37,227 bases of DNA, taken from NCBI GenBank assembly GCA_004124475.1, contig SCKK01000036.1, positions 1 to 37,227 of the forward strand, written 5' to 3'. Position 1 is the stretch's first letter. Every line of letters begins with the position of its first letter. The position numbers and the translations under genes were made by a program. This stretch comes from Fidelibacterota bacterium. Its GTDB lineage: Bacteria; Fidelibacterota; Marinisomatia; Marinisomatales; SCKK01. The notes under the pieces were generated by a model. That model searched no databases and was not told where the DNA came from. It saw nothing but the letters and a program-made list of their open reading frames with translations. Positions 6,834 through 15,143 of the stretch are shown here, piece by piece.

Positions 6834-7814
6834 ATGACTGATAAATATTCTAAATATCATTCCAAGCCAAAACTGCTTGACCAAGTATCGCGACTGATGC
6901 AGAGACGCAATTATAGTCCGCGAACCATAAAAACCTATACCAGCTGGATCAAACGCTTTATTATTCATAATAACAAAATCCTCCCCTTAAAGTTGGGTGA
7001 AAAACAGGTCAGTGAGTTTCTTACCTTTCTTGCCGTGGAACGCAAAGTCTCTCCGTCAACTCAAAACCAGGCCCTCCAATCGATCCTGTTTCTTTATGCC
7101 CAGGTATTGAAGAAACCGGTCGGCTGGATTGATGGCTTTAAACGTCCCAGGCGTGCTATTCACCTACCCACTGTATTTTCTAAAAATGAAGTAAAACAAA
7201 TCCTGGATAATGTTAGTGGGATACATTGGTTGATCCTCAACTTGATATATGGTGCCGGATTGCGTCTGTCAGAATGCCTTCGACTCCGAATAAAAGATAT
7301 TGACTTTGAATACAAGCAAATTACGATTCATGATGGCAAGGGGCACAAAGATAGGATTACTGTACTCCCTGAACGGTTGATTCCACACCTGAAAAGGCAG
7401 ATTGAAAATGTAAGAATAGTGCATGATAAGGATCTTGGGCGGGGTTGTGGTGCAACAGTATTGCCCTATGCCCTTGCGCAGAAATATAGAAATATTGCTA
7501 GGGAATTTAGCTGGCAGTACATATTTATAGCCAAGAGTGTCATCAAGGACCAAGAAAATGATATGCTACGACGTTATCATATTCATGGCACTTCCGTACA
7601 AAAAGTGTTCAAACGCACTCTTCGGAAATCCGGAATTACCAAACACGGGTCTACTTACACCCTGCGCCACAGCTTCGCAACCCATCTCCTGGAAGATGGT
7701 TACGATATTCGGACAATACAAGAATTACTAGGTCATAAATCAGTTAAAACAACCATGTTGTACACGCATGTTATGAATAAAGGTGGAATGGGCGTGCGTA
7801 GTCCCCTCGATTAG
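6834..7814 (+). CDS. intI: IntI-family integron integrase (tyrosine recombinase)
   Basis: The protein has 326 aa from ATG 6834, the usual IntI length; a TTG-started frame from 6795 adds nothing family-like. It has an N-terminal SAM-like core-binding domain (about 10-100), then the catalytic domain with R144 in YGAGLRLSE, a Lys in GKGHKDR (167-173), R278-H279 in TLRHSFATHLL, H301 in LLGHKSV and nucleophile Y310 in TTMLYTHV. The extra IntI-specific segment is present (about 202-255: GRGCGATVLPYALAQKY, then FSWQYIFIAKS), which separates IntI from XerC/D. The C-terminus GGMGVRSPLD is also IntI-typical. It catalyses attI x attC and attC x attC recombination with single-stranded attC. One oddity: the box II HxxR histidine is replaced by Tyr275 (STYTLRH). 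The gene is divergent from its cassettes. Confidence 0.96.
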   Translation: MTDKYSKYHSKPKLLDQVSRLMQRRNYSPRTIKTYTSWIKRFIIHNNKILPLKLGEKQVSEFLTFLAVERKVSPSTQNQALQSILFLYAQVLKKPVGWIDGFKRPRRAIHLPTVFSKNEVKQILDNVSGIHWLILNLIYGAGLRLSECLRLRIKDIDFEYKQITIHDGKGHKDRITVLPERLIPHLKRQIENVRIVHDKDLGRGCGATVLPYALAQKYRNIAREFSWQYIFIAKSVIKDQENDMLRRYHIHGTSVQKVFKRTLRKSGITKHGSTYTLRHSFATHLLEDGYDIRTIQELLGHKSVKTTMLYTHVMNKGGMGVRSPLD

Positions 7815-7962
7815 GAACCTGGTAACTGCTTACTGTTTACTGCTGACTGGTTTTCTATAGAGTATCGAAGAAGTTCATTCCAAGGACAAACAGGAATCTT
7901 CCAATATAATAGTGACTTACGCATTATAAAAATATGTCATTTAAAGATGAACATCCGTTATA

Positions 7963-8208
7963 GTGAAAATCACACCTAACAAAGTATTTCTGGGAAATGC
8001 AATCCTTCAGACAGAAGGGATCGAAATTAACCATACTGATTGGCCAGAACTATTATATGAACGCCTAAGCCAACTAAATTTCACGCTGGTTCAGAAAGAT
8101 GTTCAGTCTTTTTTGAAACAACCAGACGACGCTCAACTGATTACCCAGGAGAATTTCAATATGCTTCTCAACCTGATTAATTCATGGCACATGAATTATT
8201 CAGGTTAA
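7963..8208 (+). CDS. Short ORF resembling the C-terminus of an AbiEii-type nucleotidyltransferase
   Basis: The ORF has 81 aa with a GTG start and no clear Shine-Dalgarno. Residues about 29-70 (LLYERLSQLNFTLVQKDVQS, then FL, then QLITQENFNMLL) resemble the tail of nucleotidyltransferases of the AbiEii/AbiGii toxin family, where a DVxPFL motif is followed by an LxxxNxxxLL helix. The catalytic GSxxxxD part is absent, so if the match is right this is a truncated remnant or a stand-alone tail, not a working toxin. It lies just beyond intI on the side away from the cassettes, in a stretch (7815-7962) that otherwise holds only imperfect TTACTG-type repeats. It may equally be an unrelated small protein or non-coding. 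Confidence 0.4.
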   Translation: MKITPNKVFLGNAILQTEGIEINHTDWPELLYERLSQLNFTLVQKDVQSFLKQPDDAQLITQENFNMLLNLINSWHMNYSG

Positions 8209-8253
8209 CAAGTATAATCAATAGCAAAATGCTTTAGCCAATGTGAGTTTAGA

Positions 8254-10251
8254 TTACTTCAAAAACCGGTCAAACCATTCTACAATAAAATTCAATCTTG
8301 CTTCCCTTCGATCTGGGCGACCATGACGTGACAAGCCATGAGGCTCCTCGGGAAATCGGACATATTCCACTTCCCGTTTCAGATACTTAAGAGCCATAAA
8401 CATCTGATCGTCCTGCTCCACATTACACCGCCAGTCGTGCTCGCTGTGAATGATGAGAAGAGGCGTCTTACACTGTTTGATGTATGTAATGGGTGACCAT
8501 TTAGCATACAACTCCGGATTATCCCACGGTGTGGATTTAAATTCCCAATCCACATCGAAACCCACGTCCGACGTTCCGAACATACTGGCAAGATTTGAGA
8601 CACTCCGCTGAGTAACCGCAGCTGCAAAACGATGGGTATGAGTTACCACCCAGTTGGTCATATACCCACCATAGCTTCCGCCGGTGACGCCCATCCGTTT
8701 CTCATCGACAAATCCCAATGATATTGCATAGTCCACGGCTGCCATTAAGTCCTTCATGGCAGGATCAGCCCATTTTGATGTGATGGCATCTGCAAATTTC
8801 TCCCCATATCCCTGACTCCCCCGGGGATTAGTGTACAACACCACATACCCATTGGCAGCTAAAATCTGCATTTCATGAAAGAAAAGCCGACCATACTGAC
8901 ATCGAGGGCCCCCATGAATTTGCAGGATAAATGGATAATTTTTTTGAGGGCTAAAGTGTGGTGGTTTCAAAAGCCAACCATGGATGTTTACCCTCCCACT
9001 TTTGAACCACACTTCCTTCGGAATATTAAAACCACGACTATTCAGGTAAGCTCGATTGAGGTAGGTCAACTGCTTAATTTTATCGCTTTTAATCGTGAGG
9101 GAAAAAATCTCATCCATATGTGACAGTTGCCCCCCGTGGAATGCCACCGTATTTCTCTCAGTATCGAAGGAGAATGTCACCACTACTTTGTCATTCACTA
9201 CCGTTTCTATCTCATCTGTTTGGGTGTTCACTCGATAAAGGGGTGAGCCTCCTTCCGATGTGGCGTTAAAATAAATCCACCTTCCTGACGGATCCCAAAC
9301 CGGGGAGGTGACGACAAAACTTGGTGTCAGGTCCCCTAACGTTACAGGATACGTTGTCCTGTCTAACTTGTCGGTGTGACTTTGGTAATCGTCACCATTC
9401 AATTTAACGGTTCTGACGGTATAATTGACCACGCCCCACCCTTCATAGGGTCTGGTATGACCAAAAAATGCCACTTTCTCTCCGTCTGGTGAAAAGGATA
9501 AACCTTCTTTAGGCCCCGCCAGCGCTGGAATATGACGAGGATTTCCCCCTTTGGTTGAGACCATATAAAGTTCATCCTCCTCAAGTCTGTATTGCCAATC
9601 CTTCCAGCGATTGGAAATAAATGCAATCTTTTTTCCATTGGGAGACCAATCGAAAAATGTGTCGTTATATTCGCCCTTCACAACTTGATGTGCCGCACCT
9701 GTACGAGCATTCGCTACCCAGACATGAGTATTTTCACTATCAAAAAACCCCTCTCCATCTAATCTATACCAGATGTTCTTGATATGGCGGTAGGCTGGTA
9801 CTTCCGGTTTACCTTCCTTATCGAACGATACTTCTTTCCCTACCGGGTGAAACAAAAATCCGATGGATTTACTATCAGAAGACCATTTTATTCCACTCAC
9901 CTCTCCTCTCGGTAGTTTCGTTAATGGATAAGCCTCCCCACCCTCCATGGGAAGGAGCCAGATCTGATCCGAAGGATCTTTTGAACCAGCGCCTTCCCGC
10001 TTTGAAATAAAGGCAAGTGTTTTCCCATGGGGGGACCAGCGTGGGCAACGGTCATTTTTCTTTCCATGAGTTAATTTTCTCACTCTTCCTCCCCTTGTGG
10101 GAATAAGATGGAGATTGGTGTAATACTTTTTATCCTTCTTGTGCATGGTTTCCACTACAAACGCAATCTGTTTTCCTTCAGGTGAAATCTGTGGATCGCT
10201 GACCAGTTTAAATCGATATATATCCGATATCCGGATTTTTTGCTTACTCAT
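8254..10251 (-). CDS. S9 family (prolyl oligopeptidase/acylaminoacyl-peptidase-like) serine peptidase
   Basis: The protein has 665 aa, the usual size for DPP/ACPH-type S9 peptidases. The N-terminal two thirds form a WD40-like beta-propeller with repeated blocks such as ISPEGKQIAFVV, WSPHGKTLAFIS and FSPDGEKVAFFG. The C-terminal alpha/beta-hydrolase domain (about 400-665) carries the catalytic triad: Ser526 in GVTGGSYGGYM, Asp606 in HSEHDWRC and His638 in EEPHGLSRHG. It cleaves short peptides or N-acylated residues, probably in the cytoplasm because no signal peptide is seen. The ATG is preceded by GGAAAAAGG. A hairpin lies in the leader at 10281-10315. The PAP2 gene ends 71 bases upstream on the same strand. 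Confidence 0.94.
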   Translation of the reverse strand: MSKQKIRISDIYRFKLVSDPQISPEGKQIAFVVETMHKKDKKYYTNLHLIPTRGGRVRKLTHGKKNDRCPRWSPHGKTLAFISKREGAGSKDPSDQIWLLPMEGGEAYPLTKLPRGEVSGIKWSSDSKSIGFLFHPVGKEVSFDKEGKPEVPAYRHIKNIWYRLDGEGFFDSENTHVWVANARTGAAHQVVKGEYNDTFFDWSPNGKKIAFISNRWKDWQYRLEEDELYMVSTKGGNPRHIPALAGPKEGLSFSPDGEKVAFFGHTRPYEGWGVVNYTVRTVKLNGDDYQSHTDKLDRTTYPVTLGDLTPSFVVTSPVWDPSGRWIYFNATSEGGSPLYRVNTQTDEIETVVNDKVVVTFSFDTERNTVAFHGGQLSHMDEIFSLTIKSDKIKQLTYLNRAYLNSRGFNIPKEVWFKSGRVNIHGWLLKPPHFSPQKNYPFILQIHGGPRCQYGRLFFHEMQILAANGYVVLYTNPRGSQGYGEKFADAITSKWADPAMKDLMAAVDYAISLGFVDEKRMGVTGGSYGGYMTNWVVTHTHRFAAAVTQRSVSNLASMFGTSDVGFDVDWEFKSTPWDNPELYAKWSPITYIKQCKTPLLIIHSEHDWRCNVEQDDQMFMALKYLKREVEYVRFPEEPHGLSRHGRPDRREARLNFIVEWFDRFLK

Positions 10252-10280
10252 CCTTTTTCCTCTCTATTTTCTCCGTAGAA

Positions 10281-10315
10281 GCTCCTTTGACCCGAAGGGT
10301 CTCCCTTGGAGGAGC
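10281..10315 (-). other. Hairpin in the leader of the S9 peptidase gene
   Basis: GCTCCT (10281-10286) pairs with AGGAGC (10310-10315), and inside it GACCC (10289-10293) pairs with GGGTC (10297-10301) around a GAA loop. No T-run follows in either direction, so a classical intrinsic terminator is unlikely. It lies between the PAP2 stop and the peptidase ATG and may act as an mRNA processing or attenuation element. Its function is unknown. Confidence 0.4.
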
Positions 10316-10322
10316 AATGTCA

Positions 10323-11174
10323 CTATATAGATAATAACAACATCAGATGGATGCCATCTCCACCTATTTTCGTATGAATAGTCATTCTACTATTAATGAC
10401 TTCTTTTTGATAGGCTTTACCAAACCCCCGTCCTATGATTGTTCCTAACGCCGCTCCTGCAATGACATCTGTCAACCAATGCTTATTGTCATGAATGCGC
10501 TGAAGACCCACAAACCCTGCCAACAAATAAACAGGAACACCCAACTTATGTCCATAAAGTTCATCCGCTACCGATGCCAACACAAAACTCCCGGACGTAT
10601 GCCCCGTGGGAAAGGAACGCGTACCCCGACCATTTGGTCGCTCTCTACCGACAGAACGTTTCAGAAAATCTGTGATTAAAGCCGTAACCCCCATAGCTGT
10701 GACATAATATTTCATATCCGAGACAACACTTTCCTTTCCACTCCTCAAATATGAAGTTATCCCTACAACCACCAAACCTACCGGATAGGCACGCCCGCCT
10801 CCATATTCATCAAGGAATCGGGATAAAGATTCAGACATCAACCCATTCTCACTAGCATACTCCTGAACATCATCATCGTAGGTATGCAACAGTAAAGTTG
10901 ACAACGCTGCACCACCAAGAATCCATTGATTGGTTCTGTCTGTAAGGATATTTTTAAATCCATGAGCCAGATAATTAGGATAACTCATGATAAAATTTTG
11001 ATCGGTATTGGGTGATAGCGCAAATGTTGCAGTGAAGGAACAGAATATTAATAGAAAGCAAAAAAACGTGGTGCAGTTTTTTACCACTAAGGACGTAGAG
11101 AAGGTGCAAAGGGCACAATGTAAATAACTATCTTGATAACCGTCTTGTATCCTTTGTGTTTTCTGCGGTTTCAT
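10323..11174 (-). CDS. PAP2-superfamily membrane phosphatase
   Basis: The frame gives 283 aa. All three PAP2 signature blocks are present: KRSVGRERPN, FPTGHTSGSF and the HDNKHWLTDVIAGAALG block. These form the vanadium-haloperoxidase-like active site of lipid phosphatases acting on undecaprenyl-pyrophosphate, phosphatidic acid or PGP. The early residues (about 30-53, VVKNCTTFFCFLLIFCSFTATFA) look like a signal peptide. The first 29 residues look like translated intergenic sequence, so the true start may be the GTG near codon 30. Several hydrophobic segments follow. The PAP2 active site would lie on the periplasmic face. The gene ends 71 bases before the S9 peptidase gene. The substrate cannot be told from sequence. 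Confidence 0.88.
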   Translation of the reverse strand: MKPQKTQRIQDGYQDSYLHCALCTFSTSLVVKNCTTFFCFLLIFCSFTATFALSPNTDQNFIMSYPNYLAHGFKNILTDRTNQWILGGAALSTLLLHTYDDDVQEYASENGLMSESLSRFLDEYGGGRAYPVGLVVVGITSYLRSGKESVVSDMKYYVTAMGVTALITDFLKRSVGRERPNGRGTRSFPTGHTSGSFVLASVADELYGHKLGVPVYLLAGFVGLQRIHDNKHWLTDVIAGAALGTIIGRGFGKAYQKEVINSRMTIHTKIGGDGIHLMLLLSI

Positions 11175-11178
11175 AATA

Positions 11179-13566
11179 TCAAGTCACAAGCTGGTTTAGA
11201 ATTTTCATGCTCACCTTTTTACTTTTTTCCCCCACTTCTTTTGCAGGTCCCACACATGATGGACAACCAGAGTCACACCGGCAATTCCCAATTAATTCCC
11301 TCGTCTGTTTAAGAATATCTTCATGAGTATCGTAAAGCTGTTGACTGAATCCAACTCCCCCTTGATAGTTGTCATAAATGAAGATGGTAGGTTGAAATTT
11401 GGTCAGATCTGTTGATTTGACCTGGTGATCTGAGAATCCTCCATTCGCTGTGGAATAAAGCCCCCGGGATCCAAAAACATTTCTGATGTACCATTCTGCA
11501 GATTTATCCCCTATACTCCGGTGAATATCCAATACGGTACACATTAGATTCAGAGCACACACATGGTGAAGTGCATTCGCCATTCCAAGAATACCATCAA
11601 TAATGTCCGCTCGTGAAAAGCGAAGTTTTTCCAGAAAGGATTCAGGTAGCGTAAACCAATAAGCAGTAGTTTGAATTTCCATATCCGGCAGGTTAATATC
11701 CCCATACCCCACATTTTCCATGGTGTAAAACTTGATTTTTTTAAATCCCACTGCCCGAGTAGTAACTTGCACTTCACCCAATGTAACATCAATTCCGCCT
11801 GCTCTCCGATTTTCAAACTCGTCTAATACTTTTACATTTGTGTATTCTACGGCATCGGTGTAGTAGTTCGAATCGGTATCACGCACTGTCGCTTTCCTTC
11901 CGTCCCAGTCCAACTCATCTACAATGTACTCATTTCCATCGGTCATATAGATGGCATCGGGGTATATCGTTGTGATAGAGTTGGTATAATCCACTTCGGC
12001 TATGATCCGGGACTCTTCCCCCCGTTTTACGACCACGAAGTTCCCCTTTTCTATTCTCCGCAAAGGAACATTTACAGCAGGATAAACGTCTTCCGTCCAA
12101 TGCCACAAATCACCGTCTCGAAGAATGACATTCCCCTCCTGAAGAAATTCAAGAATATCATTCAAATCATCAGCAGATACCTTTCCAAATGTCTCCCCTT
12201 TCCGGAATGGCAATTCAAAAGCAGCACACTTCACATGATCCACCAGGACAGGAAGATTGTCAGGATTTATCCGGGCATGTTCCGGGGAAGCGCCGAAAAA
12301 GTAGTCCGGTTGATTCATTAGAAATTGGTCTAAAGGATTTGATCTACCGATGAGAATAGCCACAGAGGATTTGTCTCGCCTCCCAGCTCGCCCCGCCTGT
12401 TGCCAGGTAGAAGCAATGGTGCCGGGATATCCTGCCAGCACAGCTGCCTCGAGGCTACCAATGTCAATGCCCAATTCAAGAGCGTTGGTTGTTACTACAC
12501 CTCTAATATCACCGGACCGAAGTCCTTTTTCAATTTCACGCCTCCGATTAGGAAGATATCCACCACGGTACCCTGCCACAACCTCGCCAGAAACGAGGGC
12601 AACTCGACTTGATTCGAATTCATCCTTCAAATATTTAGTGAGAATTTCAACATTAAGGCGACTGAGAGCAAAAACGATGGTTGATATATTTTTATTTAGT
12701 AGAACAGAAGCCAACTTGCGTGCCTCCTTAATGTAACTGCTCCGGATGCCTAATTGTCGATTCACTACAGGTGGGTTGTAAAAAATAAAGTACTTTTTAC
12801 TTGTGGGGGCTCCGGAATTATCTACCAGCTTCATAGGTAGTTCTAATAAAGCTTCCGCATGTTCCTTTGGATTAGCAATGGTAGCAGAACAGCAAATAAA
12901 TTGGGGTGAAGATCCGTGGAACTCACATACTCTTTTTAATCTGCGAATGACATTTGCCACATGACTACCAAATACTCCTCGGTAAGTGTGTAACTCATCA
13001 ATGACAACATATTTCAAATTCTGAAATAGAGAAATCCACTTTGTGTGATGAGGCAGAATACCTTGATGGAGCATATCCAGATTCGTTACCACAACATTTC
13101 CCTGTTTCCGGATAGCCTGGCGGGCATTCTGAGGCGTATCCCCATCGAAAGTGTACACTTTAATCGACTCCCCCATAACGTCTATCACGCCATTCAATTC
13201 CGCAACTTGATCCTGTGACAATGCTTTAGTGGGGAAAAGATAGAGGGCTCGACAGGTAGGGTCATCTAAAATAGCTTGAAGTACGGGGAGATTATAACAT
13301 AGTGTTTTCCCTGACGCAGTGGGCGTCACCACAACGAGGTTATCACCAGAACTCAGGATGTCCCAACACCTCTTTTGGTGAGAATATAATCTTTCAATCC
13401 CCCGGGATTTTAATGATCTGGCAATCCGAATATCCAAATCAGCAGGAAAATCCACATATTCGCCTTCATTGGCTTGAATGAAGTGAACGTACTCAATATT
13501 TGGACCTACGTCGGGATGAGCCTTGAGGAAATCGATTATTAAATTGGTGTCAGTTTTTTCGACCAT
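11179..13566 (-). CDS. mrfA: MrfA/YprA-like DEAD/DEAH-box DNA repair helicase with DUF1998 domain
   Basis: The protein has 795 aa. Helicase motifs are in order: Q-like region near YSHQKRCWDIL, Walker A TPTASGKT (81-88), TKALSQDQ (Ia), DELH (190-193), SATI (227-230), and motif VI QQAGRAGR. The C-terminal DUF1998/MZB region ends with C762-x-C764-x3-C768-x2-C771, the zinc-binding four-cysteine pattern known in Bacillus subtilis MrfA. MrfA works with the exonuclease MrfB in excision of mitomycin adducts and crosslinks; other relatives (Hrq1, Lhr-like) also unwind 3'-5' DNA. No mrfB-like exonuclease is visible next to it. The gene ends only 4 bases upstream of the first codon of the PAP2 frame. 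The symbol is by family similarity. Confidence 0.9.
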   Translation of the reverse strand: MVEKTDTNLIIDFLKAHPDVGPNIEYVHFIQANEGEYVDFPADLDIRIARSLKSRGIERLYSHQKRCWDILSSGDNLVVVTPTASGKTLCYNLPVLQAILDDPTCRALYLFPTKALSQDQVAELNGVIDVMGESIKVYTFDGDTPQNARQAIRKQGNVVVTNLDMLHQGILPHHTKWISLFQNLKYVVIDELHTYRGVFGSHVANVIRRLKRVCEFHGSSPQFICCSATIANPKEHAEALLELPMKLVDNSGAPTSKKYFIFYNPPVVNRQLGIRSSYIKEARKLASVLLNKNISTIVFALSRLNVEILTKYLKDEFESSRVALVSGEVVAGYRGGYLPNRRREIEKGLRSGDIRGVVTTNALELGIDIGSLEAAVLAGYPGTIASTWQQAGRAGRRDKSSVAILIGRSNPLDQFLMNQPDYFFGASPEHARINPDNLPVLVDHVKCAAFELPFRKGETFGKVSADDLNDILEFLQEGNVILRDGDLWHWTEDVYPAVNVPLRRIEKGNFVVVKRGEESRIIAEVDYTNSITTIYPDAIYMTDGNEYIVDELDWDGRKATVRDTDSNYYTDAVEYTNVKVLDEFENRRAGGIDVTLGEVQVTTRAVGFKKIKFYTMENVGYGDINLPDMEIQTTAYWFTLPESFLEKLRFSRADIIDGILGMANALHHVCALNLMCTVLDIHRSIGDKSAEWYIRNVFGSRGLYSTANGGFSDHQVKSTDLTKFQPTIFIYDNYQGGVGFSQQLYDTHEDILKQTRELIGNCRCDSGCPSCVGPAKEVGEKSKKVSMKILNQLVT

Positions 13567-13764
13567 AAAGGAATGATAATTTAAGGAACTACCACAATCT
13601 TTAAACAGGGTTTCATTACGGAGAATCCACTACACCCGAAAGAATCACTTATCTGCCATTTCCGTTCCCATACCCAAGGCGAAAATGACAGGGGGGATTA
13701 CACCACTTTCATGTATGGAAAAGATTAATGGTCTGAAAGCGGCTAATCTCAGCCTGATCTGCAT

Positions 13765-14367
13765 TCAATCACCAGGAGACAGCAATCTGGTCAGATCTTT
13801 TTTCATCTGGGCATCATTCTCATAAAGAATCGTATTTAACCCAAAAACCTGGGCTCCTTTGATGTTGTCAATATTATCATCAATAAAAAGGGTTGATTCA
13901 GCCTTAGCATCTGATATTTTTAATGCAGTTTTAAAAAACGTGAGATATGGCTTTCGTACTCCAATTTCATAAGAATAAATACAACCGGTAAATTTATCGA
14001 AAACCCCCTGAAGTCCATTTTGAATGTGATATGGATTTGTATTAGAGGTTAACCAAACTGAGTATTTATCTATCAATGAGAGAGCCAAATCCATGGTGTC
14101 CGTGGGCTCCCCCAAAAGTTGTAACCAGGCATGAAAAAAATCCGCTTCCGTAAGATGGTTAGAATGAGGAAAACATGCTTTTACCTGCTTGTAAAATTCG
14201 CTATCCGTCAGTTCACCCCGTTCATAGGCATGGTGAATCTCACCTACTAAGAGTGATTCAATCACTGATTTATCCAACCCGGTTTTCTCACATAAGTAGC
14301 GCAAAGTACGGTACGGATGAATATTCAAGAGTACTCCACCAATATCAAAAAAAATGGTCTTAATCAT
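13765..14367 (-). CDS. HAD-superfamily hydrolase, YihX-like subfamily IA
   Basis: The protein has 200 aa. Motif I is FFDIGGVLLN with nucleophile Asp8; the second Asp of the usual DxD is Gly, as in the FDxGGV-type HAD-IA branch (YihX and relatives). Motif II is LTSNTNPYH, motif III the lysine of GVRKPY, and motif IV FIDDNIDNIKGA. The helical cap between motifs I and II (about 20-90) fits subfamily I. Members dephosphorylate small phosphorylated metabolites such as sugar phosphates, and the specific substrate is not readable here. The start overlaps the stop of the methyltransferase gene by 4 bases (ATGA type), so the two are co-translated. Confidence 0.9.
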   Translation of the reverse strand: MIKTIFFDIGGVLLNIHPYRTLRYLCEKTGLDKSVIESLLVGEIHHAYERGELTDSEFYKQVKACFPHSNHLTEADFFHAWLQLLGEPTDTMDLALSLIDKYSVWLTSNTNPYHIQNGLQGVFDKFTGCIYSYEIGVRKPYLTFFKTALKISDAKAESTLFIDDNIDNIKGAQVFGLNTILYENDAQMKKDLTRLLSPGD

Positions 14368-15104
14368 TTTCTACACACATATATCTGTAATCTGCTGTTC
14401 TCATCAAAAGGATTACCATCGTAGTCGCCCAAGTTATCCCTAATAATCAATCCAGCCTCGGTAAGAAGCGTGTCCATTATATCGGGATAGATCATGTGCA
14501 TATCAAACTCATAAATCTCAGGTGTATCCGCACCTTCATTGTAGAAATACCACCGGATGTGGTTGATCTGTGTTTCAGGGTCATATCTATTTCTCTCACG
14601 TACCACACAGTGCGGTCCATTTGGATGGTCAAATTCCATGACCTCATAGAATCGCTTCTCATCCTTATAAAGAAATTCCGAGTCAGGCACAAAACAGTCA
14701 ATGAGGAAGGTGCCTGTATCTGTCAGGTGTTCTCTCACATGCTTAAAACAGGATAGTACCTGTTTATTCGTGTTCAGGAGGAGCAGAGAATTAAAGCCTA
14801 TAAATATAAACTCAAATGTTTGGTGTAAAGCGAAATTCTCCATGTCTTCGAGAACAATTTTCCCCCGTTCTCCGTACGTCTTTAACTTCTTCTCAGCCCA
14901 AGCGACAAATTCAGGACTGTTATCGATTCCCACATAGGTATATCCTTTTTCTAAAATGGGGATAGCCAATCGACCCGTGCCTGCTGCCAGTTCCAAAACC
15001 GGGCCCTCCACCCGATCTGCCCAATTGACGATGAAATCGATATCGTTTATTTTCCACCAGTGGGCGGTATCATATAAAGCAGGCTTAGTGAAAATATTAC
15101 CCAT
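14364..15104 (-). CDS. Class I SAM-dependent methyltransferase
   Basis: The protein has 246 aa. The SAM-binding glycine motif is VLELAAGTGRLAIPIL (about 36-51), followed by the acidic strand end YVGIDNSPEF and motif FEFIFIGFNSLLLL, the usual order in class I (Rossmann) methyltransferases. The N-terminal YDTAHWWKINDIDF resembles small-molecule methyltransferases of the Methyltransf_25 type. Nothing in the sequence fixes the substrate. It overlaps the HAD gene by 4 bases and lies 39 bases from the stop... start junction with the upstream peptidase gene, so it belongs to the same operon-like run. Confidence 0.9.
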   Translation of the reverse strand: MGNIFTKPALYDTAHWWKINDIDFIVNWADRVEGPVLELAAGTGRLAIPILEKGYTYVGIDNSPEFVAWAEKKLKTYGERGKIVLEDMENFALHQTFEFIFIGFNSLLLLNTNKQVLSCFKHVREHLTDTGTFLIDCFVPDSEFLYKDEKRFYEVMEFDHPNGPHCVVRERNRYDPETQINHIRWYFYNEGADTPEIYEFDMHMIYPDIMDTLLTEAGLIIRDNLGDYDGNPFDENSRLQIYVCRK

Positions 15105-15143
15105 AGATTTAGAACAATTGCGGGGAATTAAAAATCACATAAT

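Larger units (their letters stand above)
1..7814. mobile_element. Integron: intI integrase, attI and an array of at least six gene cassettes (left end outside window)
   Basis: The arrangement is that of an integron. An IntI-type integrase on the + strand at 6834-7814 is divergent from an array of minus-strand genes, each followed by an attC-like imperfect palindrome. Using the cut G^TTRRRY in cassette orientation, the cassettes are 6678-5582 (1097 bp), 5581-4758 (824 bp), 4757-4040 (718 bp), 4039-3194 (846 bp), 3193-127 (3067 bp) and 126 to beyond base 1. All cassette genes point the same way, away from attI, as expected if they are read from a promoter near attI. No transposon ends or resistance genes are visible. 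This looks like a chromosomal (sedentary) integron rather than a clinical mobile one, but its total size cannot be seen. Confidence 0.92.

Noticed and set aside
12350-12736. Plus-strand ORF of 128 codons inside the helicase gene
   Set aside because: The opposite strand encodes helicase motif VI and neighbouring motifs; the shadow has no recognisable features.
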